This document shows, in pieces, positions 57,301 to 64,000 of a stretch of 64,000 bases of DNA (its first letter is position 1; each line of letters begins with the position of its first letter). A model generated the notes under the pieces. The model saw nothing but the letters and a program-made list of their open reading frames with translations. It was not told the origin of the DNA and ran no database searches. The position numbers and the translations under genes were made by a program. Location of the stretch: positions 372,001 through 436,000 of the forward strand of contig JAFKFM010000008.1 of the NCBI GenBank assembly GCA_017308135.1, in the 5' to 3' direction. Source of the stretch: Alphaproteobacteria bacterium. Its GTDB lineage: Bacteria > Pseudomonadota > Alphaproteobacteria > CACIAM-22H2.

Positions 57301-57460
57301 AGGCGACGTGATCCATGTGATCGCGCGCAAACTCGAATCCCGCGACGCGCTGCTGGGCCCGCTATCGTCGGGCGCATTCGACGCCGGTATCGCGCGCGCC
57401 GACGAAGTGCGCCGCCCGGGCGAAGACCGGCGCCGCTTTCCCAGCCGGGATTTTCACTAG
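54338..57460 (+). CDS. dnaE2: Error-prone DNA polymerase DnaE2
   Basis: A 1040-residue C-family polymerase for damage-induced mutagenesis (also called ImuC). The N-terminal PHP domain (TTNFSFLRGASHPEEFA, about 12-28), the palm with PDIDVDFEHERREEVIQF (about 367-384, catalytic aspartates), and the later KADSIGVFQVESRAQM and SHAAAFAHLVYVS blocks match DnaE2 rather than DnaE1. Length is shorter than DnaE1, as usual for the group. The start is a GTG at 54338 overlapping the imuB stop. It ends facing the MaoC gene with a four-base overlap. Confidence 0.95.
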   Translation: MTTPLYAELGVTTNFSFLRGASHPEEFARQAQTLGLAAIGIADRASFAGLVRAHVAAKEAGIKLLIGARLDPTDAPPLRIFVKDKIGYAALSRAISTGRLRAGHNKGCVLTLAELETLRGHALVLALEPRGLNELRRLFGRDASLAVACRFDGNDAAHLAEYAAAARDAQLRLVATNDAHYHVPERRRLHDVLACVREGTTIDQAGYLLAANAERHLKTPAEMVRLFRDYPDAIATTADIAAACTFSMDELRYLYPELPDAEPGSSQATLERLTREGARKRYPDGVPAKIADQIARELEIVARLGYAPYFLTVHDIVVFARSRGILCQGRGSAANSVICFILGITGVDPEQIDVLFERFVSDARDEPPDIDVDFEHERREEVIQFIYERYGRTRAGLAATVISYRTRSALRDVGKALGLSEDAVQALSGSVWGRSDGLQDAHVREAGLDPDQERLRLALELARELRGFPRHLSQHVGGFVIARGRLDELCPVVDAAMEARTIVEWDKDDLDALGILKIDVLALGMLTCIRKAFDLIVDAGGERYTLADVPRDDDGVYDMLCKADSIGVFQVESRAQMSMLPRLKPRTFYDLVIEVAIVRPGPIQGDMVHPYLRRREGKDPVEYPKPELRAVLEKTKGVPLFQEQAMKIAIVAANFQPSEADALRRAMATFKRHGDVHRFRDKFVGGMIANGYTPDFAERCFKQIEGFGNYGFPESHAAAFAHLVYVSAWLKRRHPAAFAGALINSQPMGFYAPAQIVRDAREHGVAVHPPCVNASDWECKLEDANTLRLGLCQIKSLSQAAAEELIERRPPNGWQGPHELEFLPQRDRAALAKGDAFASLDIGRRPALWQTMTKKLAPLPLFANLPAKAEPLPDLPEIGPGEAVALDYTHLRLSLKAHPVGLLRGVLARTGLRPCSALATARDGSTIAVAGLTLIRQRPGTASGVIFITLEDETGIANLVVWPAVFERFRAVVLGARLMAVRGAVQREGDVIHVIARKLESRDALLGPLSSGAFDAGIARADEVRRPGEDRRRFPSRDFH

Positions 57461-57912
57461 ATCGATACCGGCCGCCGCCAGACGAGCAGATCGCAGGTCA
57501 TGATCTGCAACTCGTCGCCGTGTTGATTGCGGGTCGTGACGCGCGCTTTGAGCGTGCCGCGCTCGGGCCTGGAACGCGAGGCGCGCAGCTCCAGCACTTC
57601 GATCCGGATCGACAACACATCGCCCGGTCGCGTGGGGCGCGGCCAGGTCAGCGAACCGCCCGCCCCGATGATCCCGCCGGCGAGTTGCAGGCCGCTCTCG
57701 ACGATCAAGCGCATCGTCATCGCCGCCGTGTGCCAGCCGCTGGCGGCGAGCCCGGCGAAGAACGTGTCCTTGGCCGCATCGGCATCCAGATGGAATATTT
57801 GCGGATCGAACTGACGCGCGAAAGCGACCACGCTTTCCTCGGTCACCGCGATCTCGCCGTGCTCGAACACCTGCCCGACCGCGATATCCTCGAAATGGCG
57901 GCCATCGATCAT
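57457..57912 (-). CDS. MaoC-family (R)-hydratase-like protein
   Basis: 151 residues. A single hot-dog fold with the MaoC hydratase segment FDPQIFHLDADAAKDTFFAGLAASGWHT (about 37-64), which keeps the catalytic Asp and His. Later GGIIGAGGSLTWPRPTRPGDVL (about 81-102) is typical. It may hydrate enoyl-CoA to (R)-3-hydroxyacyl-CoA or an analogous acid. The start is ATG 57912, or a TTG at 57921 overlapping the cupin stop. The cupin gene precedes it on the same strand. Confidence 0.85.
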   Translation of the reverse strand: MIDGRHFEDIAVGQVFEHGEIAVTEESVVAFARQFDPQIFHLDADAAKDTFFAGLAASGWHTAAMTMRLIVESGLQLAGGIIGAGGSLTWPRPTRPGDVLSIRIEVLELRASRSRPERGTLKARVTTRNQHGDELQIMTCDLLVWRRPVSI

Positions 57913-57917
57913 TCGCG

Positions 57918-58247
57918 TCAATCCACGATGAAGAGTTTAGCGCCGGTCGCGGTGCGCGAGCGATGCGGCTCGGCGCCGTCGGCGACCTGATAGCTTTGCC
58001 CGGGCTTCAGCATGAATTTGCGCCCATCGGCGAGTTCGGTTTCCAGCTCGCCCGCGAGAACGAGCAGCACATGCCCCTTCTCGCACCAATGATCGGCCTC
58101 GTAGCCCGGCGAATATTCGACCATGCGCACGCGGATATCGGCGAAGTTCCGCGTGCGCCATTGCGCCTCGCCGGTCGTGCCCGCATGGCGCGTGGGCGTT
58201 ACGTCGGCCCAATCGACCGTGGCAAAAGGAATGCCGCTCATCTTCAT
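57918..58247 (-). CDS. DHCW-motif cupin protein
   Basis: 109 residues of a single cupin barrel. The segment EADHWCEKGHVLLVLAGELETEL (about 51-73) contains the DHWC/DHCW motif that names the family, with the potential metal ligands His and Glu nearby. It begins MKMSGIPFATVDWADV. No enzymatic role is established. The MaoC gene follows almost directly on the same strand, and the amidase pair is divergent across 43 bases. Confidence 0.8.
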   Translation of the reverse strand: MKMSGIPFATVDWADVTPTRHAGTTGEAQWRTRNFADIRVRMVEYSPGYEADHWCEKGHVLLVLAGELETELADGRKFMLKPGQSYQVADGAEPHRSRTATGAKLFIVD

Positions 58248-58290
58248 TCGGCGCTGGCTCCCAGGCTGCGTTTCGGTCCACCATAGCCGC

Positions 58291-58473
58291 ATGGCCGATA
58301 CCGACACCGCAACCGAAATTCTTGCCCGCGCGCGCATGGCGGGCTTGCATCGCTTCGCCGACCTTTACCCCGACGCGTTGATCCGTGCGGGCGAAGGCAT
58401 GGCGCGCCACCTCGCGAATATCCCGGCGAGCGACGATCCGGCGATCGAGCCCGCGACGCGCTTCATTCCATGA
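58291..58473 (+). CDS. Small AtzG-like (DUF4089-type) amidase partner
   Basis: 60 residues starting at ATG 58291. The stop overlaps the amidase start (ATGA). The sequence has a helical middle (ARARMAGLHRFADLYPDALIRAGEGMARHLANIP) and the ending DPAIEPATRFIP, similar in style to the ...EPAPVFRP tail of DUF4089/AtzG proteins that form a complex with AtzE-type amidases (established for AtzEG). I infer the same partnership. Length and place fit well; the similarity itself is modest. Confidence 0.55.
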   Translation: MADTDTATEILARARMAGLHRFADLYPDALIRAGEGMARHLANIPASDDPAIEPATRFIP

Positions 58474-59834
58474 GCGAGGCGTTGCACTATCTGACGATCG
58501 TCGAGATCGGGCGGCGCTATCGTTCCGGCGCGCTCAGCCCCCGCGATTACGTCGAACATCTGATCGCGCGGGTGAAGCGGCTCGACGGCAAGCTCAACGC
58601 CTTCCTGCATCTGGACGAACGCGCCGCGCGCGACGCCGCCGACAAGGCCGGCGCCGAACTTTCGGCGGGCCATGATCGCGGCGCCTTCCACGGCATTCCC
58701 GTCGGCATCAAGGATATCGTCGCGGTCGCGGGCGACGTGACGACCGCGCATAGCCGCGTCCACGATCCCAGCCCTGAAACGCACGACGCTGTCGCCGTCG
58801 CTTCGTTGCGCGCGGCCGGGGCGTTTCCCTTCGGCAAGCTCGCCTTGCACGAACACGCGCTCGGCGGGCCCGCCTTCGATCTGCCCGCCTCGTCCGCGCG
58901 CAATCCCTGGGATCTATCGCGCATGCCCGGCGGCTCGTCGAGCGGTTCGGGTGCGGCGTTGGCCGCCGGTCTGCTGCCCGCCGCGATCGGCACGGATACC
59001 GGCGGCTCGATCCGCGGGCCCGCCGGTTTCTGCGGCATCGTCGGTTTGAAACCGACTTACGAACGCGTCAGCCGCCAAGGCGTGTTGCCGCTCGCCTGGT
59101 CGCTCGACCATATCGGGCCGATGACGCGCGACGTGCGCGACAACGCGCTGATGCTGAACGCGATGACGCACGGCGGCGAGGATTTCGCGCGCGAGATCGG
59201 GCAGCCGATCGCGGGTATGCGCGTCGCCTATGCCAAGCTTTGGCACACGCGCGATGTCCCTTGCGAACCGGCCGTCGCGCAAGCGATGGACGCAGCGGCC
59301 GAACGCTTGCGTCGCTTGGGCGCCGAATTGGTCGAGATCGATCCCGGCGAGTTCGCGGCTTACGGATCGACCAATTGGACGATCCTCGCCGCCGAGGCCT
59401 TCGCGGTGCATGAGAAGGTTCTGCGCGAACGCCCCGAGGATTACGGCGCGCGCGCGAGAGAGTTGTTCGCGGCGGGCGCGTTCGTTTCGGCCGCCGATTA
59501 CATCCGTGCGCAACGCGCGCGCGCCACATTGAAGGCGAATCTCGACACGATCCTCGACAGCCACGACGCGCTGCTCTGCGCGGGGGCGGGGTTGCAGCCT
59601 TGCGCGATCGACGATCCCGCCGCGATCGCGCGCTTGCTGGGATCATCGTTACGCGGCGCTTTCAACTTGAGCGGGCATCCCGCGATCGCGCTTCCCGCCG
59701 GCTTCGATACGCGAGGTTTGCCGCTGCATGTGCAGTTGGCGACGGCAACAAACAGCGAAGCGAAACTTTATCGTCTCGCCGCCGCGTTCGAAGCGGCCGA
59801 TACCGATAAGAGACACCCCGCTGAATTCGCCTGA
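58470..59834 (+). CDS. Amidase signature enzyme
   Basis: 454 residues. The Ser-Ser-Lys catalytic set is complete: Lys81 in GIPVGIKD, cis-Ser156 in GGSSSGSG, nucleophile Ser180 in GTDTGGSIRGP, with the usual 24-residue Ser-Ser spacing. It hydrolyses an amide bond; the family includes AtzE, GatA and aryl or indole amidases. Coupled to a small upstream AtzG-like gene, it most resembles the AtzE-type (biuret/urea-derivative hydrolases), though the substrate is not shown. No GatB or GatC is present, so a GatA role is unlikely. Confidence 0.9.
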   Translation: MSEALHYLTIVEIGRRYRSGALSPRDYVEHLIARVKRLDGKLNAFLHLDERAARDAADKAGAELSAGHDRGAFHGIPVGIKDIVAVAGDVTTAHSRVHDPSPETHDAVAVASLRAAGAFPFGKLALHEHALGGPAFDLPASSARNPWDLSRMPGGSSSGSGAALAAGLLPAAIGTDTGGSIRGPAGFCGIVGLKPTYERVSRQGVLPLAWSLDHIGPMTRDVRDNALMLNAMTHGGEDFAREIGQPIAGMRVAYAKLWHTRDVPCEPAVAQAMDAAAERLRRLGAELVEIDPGEFAAYGSTNWTILAAEAFAVHEKVLRERPEDYGARARELFAAGAFVSAADYIRAQRARATLKANLDTILDSHDALLCAGAGLQPCAIDDPAAIARLLGSSLRGAFNLSGHPAIALPAGFDTRGLPLHVQLATATNSEAKLYRLAAAFEAADTDKRHPAEFA

Positions 59835-59842
59835 CCGGCATT

Positions 59843-59864
59843 CGAGTCGTCCTTGGGCGACTCG
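59843..59864 (+). other. Hairpin after amidase gene
   Basis: CGAGTCG and CGACTCG flank an 8-base loop, 9 bases after the amidase stop and before the first OmpA-family gene. No T-tract follows, so it may be a weak terminator or a leader structure. Confidence 0.4.
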
Positions 59865-59915
59865 GAACCCGTGTGACAGGGTGCTGTGGATAACCTCGAA
59901 TCGGTACGGTTCCAC

Positions 59916-61031
59916 ATGCGCTTGCACATTCTATCCCCAGTCCTCTTGGCCGCGTCGGTGCTGGCCTTCTCGGCCACGCTTCCGCTCGCGTCCAACGACG
60001 TGCACGCGCAGTCCCGTCCGCAATTCTCGGAAGGCATCTATGTCGGCGCGGGTGCGGGCGCGCACAAGCCGCAAAGTGCGGATGTTTCGCGCGCGGGCGG
60101 CAATGGCGGCGGCGTCGATCTCAAAACCGGTTTCGCCGGGGCGGCGGCGGTCGGCTACGCGTTCGGCAACGGTCTTCGCGCCGAAGTGGAATTGGCGCAT
60201 CGCCTGTCGAAAGCCAAATCGGGCGCGTTCGGCCAGCCCGCGTCGGGCAAGCTCGACGCGACCAGCGTGATGGTCAACGGTTTGTACGACATCGCGACCG
60301 GTACGGATTTCGTGCCCTATGTCGGCGGCGGTGTGGGTGCCGCGCGATTGCGCGCCGATAATTTCGGCGCGCTGCCCGGCGGCGTGACCGTCGGCGGCAA
60401 CGACACGGTCTTCGCGTATCAAGGCATTGCGGGCCTCGATTATCTGATCGATCGCAACGTCGCGATCGGTGCTTCGTATCGTTACTTCGCCACGCAGAAG
60501 GCCGAGATCGGTACGTCGGCCGGCGACACGGCGAAGATCCCCTATCGCGATCACGCCGTGTTGGTCGGCATGCGCTGGAGCTTCGGCGCGCCCGCGACCC
60601 CGGCGCAGCCGGTTCAAGCCCAAGCGCCCGCGACGCCCGCACCGGTTGCGGCACCGCCCGCCGCACCCGCCTTGCCCGCCCCGGCCGCTGCGACGGCCGG
60701 CCCGCGCCAATTCACCGTGTTCTTCGATTTCGACAAGGCCGATATTTCGGGCGACGCGAACCGCGTGCTCATTCAGGCCGCCGATTCCGCGAAGTCGGGC
60801 AGCTTCACCCGCATCACCGCGACCGGCCACACCGACACGATGGGCACGCCGCGCTACAACATGGCGCTGTCGATCCGCCGGGCGAACGCCGTGCGCGACG
60901 TGCTGGTCCGCGAAGGCATTCCCGCCTCGGCGATCGTCGTGATCGGACGCGGGGAAACGCAATTGCTGGCGCCCACGCCGGATCAAACGAAAGAACCGCG
61001 CAATCGCCGGGTTGAAATCGTTATTGAATAA
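59916..61031 (+). CDS. OmpA-family outer membrane protein (first of tandem pair)
   Basis: 371 residues from ATG 59916; a GTG at 59886 is in frame. A signal peptide (about 1-32, ending VHAQ) precedes an eight-strand OmpA-type barrel (about 40-225, GIYVGAGAGAHK ... RDHAVLVGMRWSFGAP). A flexible Ala/Pro/Val linker follows (about 226-265), then the OmpA C-terminal domain (about 266-371), which binds peptidoglycan (TVFFDFDKADISGDA, ITATGHTDTMGTPRYN, NRRVEIVI). It would tie the outer membrane to the cell wall. It shares its layout with the next gene. Confidence 0.9.
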   Translation: MRLHILSPVLLAASVLAFSATLPLASNDVHAQSRPQFSEGIYVGAGAGAHKPQSADVSRAGGNGGGVDLKTGFAGAAAVGYAFGNGLRAEVELAHRLSKAKSGAFGQPASGKLDATSVMVNGLYDIATGTDFVPYVGGGVGAARLRADNFGALPGGVTVGGNDTVFAYQGIAGLDYLIDRNVAIGASYRYFATQKAEIGTSAGDTAKIPYRDHAVLVGMRWSFGAPATPAQPVQAQAPATPAPVAAPPAAPALPAPAAATAGPRQFTVFFDFDKADISGDANRVLIQAADSAKSGSFTRITATGHTDTMGTPRYNMALSIRRANAVRDVLVREGIPASAIVVIGRGETQLLAPTPDQTKEPRNRRVEIVIE

Positions 61032-61224
61032 TGGCTTACAAGGTGTTTTTAACCGCAATTCGAGCGTGACCTTCGCGCCACACTCGCCGAAGAACAACCA
61101 TCACTCTCATTTTGCGCTGGGCACCCCGGCAAGCCTTTGTGATACATAATCGTTACGCGAGTCGGTACGCCTTACCGTCGCGCCGAGTTTTTGGTTCTAA
61201 GTTTCGAAAGAAGAGGAACACGAG

Positions 61225-62343
61225 ATGCGCTTGCGCACCGCCCTTTTGACTGCCGCGACCGTCATCGCGCTGGCCGCCCCCGCCGCCGCGCAGAGCACGA
61301 CCGGTTTCTACATCGGCGGCGGCGCCGGCGTGAACTGGCTCCAGGAGCAGGGCGGCAGCACGAGCCCGGCGATCGCCAACACGAATAGCGATTTCAAAAC
61401 CGGTTACGGGCTGCTTGCGGCGCTCGGCTACGGTTACGCCAATGGCTGGCGCACGGAAATCGAAGCCAACTGGCGCGACAACAAGGTCGACGGCGTTTCG
61501 CGTAACTCGGTGGCGCAGACGACCCCGGGCGGCAACACGAGCACGTTCGGCCTGTTCGGCAATGCGCTGTATGACTTCAACCTCGGCTCGCCGTTCGTGC
61601 CGTATTTGGGCCTCGGCCTCGGTTGGGTCCGCTCGAATGCGGAACTCAAGGGCGGTGGCCTGACGATCGCCGACGATCATGACGATCTCGCCGGCTACCA
61701 GCTGATCGCGGGTGTGGCCTATCCGCTCGCCAGCCAGTTGAAGGTCACCCTCGACTATCGCTTCCTGTCGACCTTCTCGAAGCCGGAATACTCGACGACG
61801 GCTGCCTACCGCGCCGCCAATGCCGGTCAGAACACGGTCACACTCGACCGTCCGATGAACCACTCGATCATGCTCGGCCTGCGTTACGAGTTCGGCGCAC
61901 CCGCGCGTCCGGCCCCGGCCGCTGCTCCGGCGCCGGCCCCCGTCGCCGCGCCGGCGCCCGCCCCGGCACCGGCCCCCGCTCCGGCGGCGGCCCCGGCCCC
62001 GGCTCCGCAGATCCAGCGTAACTTCCTCGTCTTCTTCGACTTCGATCGTTCGAACCTGACGCCGGAAGCGACCCGCATCATCGGTCAGGCCGCCACGGCA
62101 TCGCGCCAGGGCAACGTCACGCGCATCACCGCGACGGGCCACACGGATACGTCGGGCACGCCGCAGTACAACCAGCGTCTGTCGGAACGCCGCGCGGCCG
62201 CCGTGCGCGACGAACTCGTCCGCCAGGGCATCCCCGCGAACCAGATCGTTACGGTCGGTCGCGGCGAAAGCGAACTGCGCGTGCGCACCGCCGATGGCGT
62301 GCGCGAGCCGCAGAACCGCCGCGTCGAGATCGTTCTCCAGTAA
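61225..62343 (+). CDS. OmpA-family outer membrane protein (second of tandem pair)
   Basis: 372 residues. A signal peptide (about 1-22, AAAQ), a barrel (STTGFYIGGGAGVNW ... SIMLGLRYEFGAP, about 25-225), then a repeated Ala-Pro linker (about 226-265) and the peptidoglycan-binding domain (LVFFDFDRSNLTPEA, ITATGHTDTSGTPQYN, NRRVEIVL). The start has an AGAGGA site. The barrel differs from the first copy while the C-terminal domain is close to it, so this is an old duplication. A terminator with a GCAA loop follows. Confidence 0.93.
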   Translation: MRLRTALLTAATVIALAAPAAAQSTTGFYIGGGAGVNWLQEQGGSTSPAIANTNSDFKTGYGLLAALGYGYANGWRTEIEANWRDNKVDGVSRNSVAQTTPGGNTSTFGLFGNALYDFNLGSPFVPYLGLGLGWVRSNAELKGGGLTIADDHDDLAGYQLIAGVAYPLASQLKVTLDYRFLSTFSKPEYSTTAAYRAANAGQNTVTLDRPMNHSIMLGLRYEFGAPARPAPAAAPAPAPVAAPAPAPAPAPAPAAAPAPAPQIQRNFLVFFDFDRSNLTPEATRIIGQAATASRQGNVTRITATGHTDTSGTPQYNQRLSERRAAAVRDELVRQGIPANQIVTVGRGESELRVRTADGVREPQNRRVEIVLQ

Positions 62344-62370
62344 CGATCCCGCCTCACGGCGCTACGGAAC

Positions 62371-62399
62371 AGGGCCGGTCGCAAGACCGGCCCTTTTTC
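62371..62399 (+). terminator. Rho-independent terminator of the OmpA pair
   Basis: AGGGCCGGTC and GACCGGCCCT pair around a GCAA tetraloop (a GNRA loop in the RNA), followed by TTTTC. Confidence 0.88.
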
Positions 62400-62428
62400 G
62401 TTGGGCTCTTTGATTTCGCGCAAAGAGA

Positions 62429-62457
62429 AAGGGCCGGTCTTGCGACCGGCCCTTTTT
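62429..62457 (-). terminator. Rho-independent terminator of the 62494-62997 gene
   Basis: On the minus strand the same arms GGGCCGGTC and GACCGGCCC close a GCAA loop, followed by TTTCTCTTT. It is the mirror image of the terminator at 62371-62399, so each convergent gene has a copy with a GCAA loop in its own transcript. Confidence 0.8.
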
Positions 62458-62493
62458 CATTCGGCGCTGGCGCGCGAGGGCGACCCGCGCGTG

Positions 62494-62997
62494 TTAACGC
62501 GCCAACGCGTACTGCATGGCCGGATCGCGGCCGCATTGCTCGCCGGTGCGCAAGCTCCCCTCGCGGCCCAGATTGGCGACATAAGCGCCCAGGCGCCCGC
62601 GCTCGACCGCCGCGATCGCGTCGAACAGCTTGTACGACGTCTCGCAGAAATCGGCCGCCCCCAGCGAGCGGTTCGACGCGTCGTTGGCCAGCGCCGTGGT
62701 GAAGGTGTCGTAGCGGCGCTGGGCGTTGCCGCCCGTCCGGCCGAAATGCTGCTGGATCACGCGATTATGGCGCTGCAGCTCGGCCGAATGCCGATCGATG
62801 AAGCTATTATAGGCGGCCTCGTGGCTGACCGCGCGCCGGCACGACAAAGTCGCAACCATCAGCTCGGTCTGCAGCATACGGGCCTTGATCGCGACGGCTT
62901 CGTCGTTGGTCAGGCAGTTGGCGTTTTGGGCGATGGCGACGCCGGCGCTCAGCAGCGTGGCCAGAGCGGTACCGGCGAGAATGGAACGGAATCGCAC
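62494..62997 (-). CDS. Exported protein of unknown function
   Basis: 167 residues with a signal peptide (about 1-23, AIAQ). The mature part is helical and has four cysteines: NCLTN near the start, LSCRR, DFCET and EQCGR. These could form two disulfides in the periplasm. The motif RHSAELQRHNRVIQQHFGRTGGNAQRRYDTF is a long charged helix. No family is recognised. It is convergent with the OmpA-family gene and has a mirror-image terminator. Confidence 0.8.
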   Translation of the reverse strand: MRFRSILAGTALATLLSAGVAIAQNANCLTNDEAVAIKARMLQTELMVATLSCRRAVSHEAAYNSFIDRHSAELQRHNRVIQQHFGRTGGNAQRRYDTFTTALANDASNRSLGAADFCETSYKLFDAIAAVERGRLGAYVANLGREGSLRTGEQCGRDPAMQYALAR

Positions 62998-63132
62998 GCG
63001 GGTTTGCTCCTCGAAAAAGGTCGCTTCTTATACATCAGCGGCCGCGCCATAAAAATCCTCTTGGCGTAACCGATAAACGGCTGAAATCGGCCGAAATTCC
63101 GTACCGGCAAGGCTTGCGGCGGACGACTCGCG

Positions 63133-64000
63133 TCAGCCCGGGACCGGCGTCGGGAGCTTTCGGCCCTCGAAATGCGCCGTCACGTTCTCGAGCATCAACC
63201 CGGCCATCGCCGCTTCGGATTCCGGCGCAAGCCCCGCGACATGGGGGCTCAGCACGACATTCTCCAGCGCCGCGAGTTCCGGCGGCACGGCGGGTTCGCC
63301 GTCGACCACGTCGAGCCCCGCCCCGGCGATCTTGCCGGACTTCAGAGCATCGATCAGGGCGGCCTGGTCGACGATGCTGCCGCGCGCGATGTTGACGAGA
63401 TAGCCTTCGGGCCCCAAGGCCGCGAGCACCTCGGCGTTCACCAGATGGCGTGTGCCCGGACCGCCGGGCGAAGCGATCGCCAGGAAGTCGGCCCATTCGG
63501 CCAGCGCCACCAGGCTGGGGAAATAGGTCCCCGAAGCGCCTTCGACCGGCCGGCGATTGTGATAGCCGATCTTCATGTCGAAGCCGCCCGCCCCGCGCTT
63601 GGCGATGGCGGCCCCGATCCGCCCCATGCCGAGAATGCCGAGCTTCTTGCCCGTGATCGTCGGGCGCATCTGCTTGCCCTTCGACCAGTCGCCCGTCCGC
63701 GCGATGCGGTCGCCCGGCACGATCAAGCGTGCCGTCGCCATCAACAACGCCATCGCGTGATCGGCGACGGAGGTCACGTTGGTGCCGGGCCCGTGCGTGA
63801 CCGCGATGCCGCGCGCACGCGCCGCCGCGACGTCGATATTCTCGTAGCCCGCACCGATCGCGCAGATGATCTCCAGATTGGGCATGCGGGCGATATCGGC
63901 GGCCGAGAACCCCAGCGTGCCGAAGGTCAGCACGCCGCGGAATTCGGCGCCGCGCGTCGCGATGATTTCGGCGTGATTCTCGACGGCCATATGCAGCGCG
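63133..64000 (-). CDS. D-isomer 2-hydroxyacid dehydrogenase, 5' end outside window
   Basis: The visible ~289 residues form the NAD-binding and C-terminal lobes of a D-2-hydroxyacid dehydrogenase, with roughly 20-30 N-terminal residues cut off at the window edge. The dinucleotide motif GILGMGRIGAAIA, the catalytic Arg (NIARGSIVDQ), Glu (GAGLDVVDGEP) and His (LSPHVAG) are all present. The pattern is nearest to glyoxylate/hydroxypyruvate reductases. It could reduce glyoxylate or a related 2-oxoacid with NAD(P)H. An internal ATG at 63990 is not the likely real start, since coding sequence continues to the edge. Confidence 0.88.
   Translation of the reverse strand, partial: ALHMAVENHAEIIATRGAEFRGVLTFGTLGFSAADIARMPNLEIICAIGAGYENIDVAAARARGIAVTHGPGTNVTSVADHAMALLMATARLIVPGDRIARTGDWSKGKQMRPTITGKKLGILGMGRIGAAIAKRGAGGFDMKIGYHNRRPVEGASGTYFPSLVALAEWADFLAIASPGGPGTRHLVNAEVLAALGPEGYLVNIARGSIVDQAALIDALKSGKIAGAGLDVVDGEPAVPPELAALENVVLSPHVAGLAPESEAAMAGLMLENVTAHFEGRKLPTPVPG

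Overview
The window is one continuous, GC-rich bacterial chromosome segment with dense genes, many overlapping start and stop codons, and no mobile element, rRNA operon or CRISPR array that I can see. Gene content and order point to an alphaproteobacterium, most likely Rhodospirillales-like (inference). The reasons are a divK-pleD pair, a popZ (DUF2497) gene beside valS, a PIMT-like/rhodanese/tolC run, an EipB (DUF1849) envelope protein, an imuA-imuB-dnaE2 mutagenesis cassette, and the order pyrB, pyrC-like, plsY, dprA, topA, rnr, DUF983, S41 protease, rpmG.

Layout. 1-8.4 kb: a cut-off HD-domain gene, a CPA1 Na+/H+ antiporter, a TSUP permease, a FAD amine oxidase, a class III CoA-transferase, and a copper cluster (DUF2946-like, YcnI, CopC-CopD fusion). 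8.5-20.1 kb: the pyrimidine, phospholipid and DNA-processing run ending with rpmG and a clear terminator. 20.1-25.5 kb: a second TSUP gene behind a 28-bp palindrome, c-di-GMP and cell-cycle regulators PleD and DivK, a ROK sugar kinase, OmpW and EipB. 25.5-34.4 kb: aspS, rnd, then a polyphosphate block (alpha/beta-hydrolase-like lipoprotein, ppx, ppk1) facing sixA and a PAS protein. 34.7-44.7 kb: a chemoreceptor, a membrane histidine kinase, valS, popZ with a very long polyproline linker, tolC, a rhodanese and a short PIMT-like protein. 44.7-45.0 kb: tRNA-Cys and tRNA-Asn. 45-51.8 kb: small lipoproteins, an alpha/beta hydrolase, a Bcr/CflA exporter, an LpxR-like lipid A deacylase, glpD and a beta-hydroxyacid dehydrogenase. 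51.9-57.5 kb: the imuA-imuB-dnaE2 translesion cassette with LexA-like half-sites. 57.5-64 kb: MaoC and DHCW-cupin genes divergent from a small AtzG-like protein and an amidase, then two tandem OmpA-family porins with mirror-image terminators, a secreted unknown, and a cut-off D-2-hydroxyacid dehydrogenase.

How the genes work together. Most of the region is housekeeping: nucleotide synthesis, replication and repair, tRNA charging, RNA decay and envelope upkeep. The most unusual points are a dihydroorotase-like partner of PyrB that has lost most of its metal ligands; a pyrB promoter placed so close to the start codon that the mRNA should be nearly leaderless; an alpha/beta-hydrolase-like lipoprotein without its nucleophile, overlapping ppx; the extreme polyproline PopZ linker; a strong palindrome over the TSUP start region; and several tiny, well-positioned genes. 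I found no clearly new multi-gene defence or mobile system. The best candidates for undescribed biology are the pseudo-hydrolase tied to polyphosphate genes and the palindrome-controlled TSUP gene.
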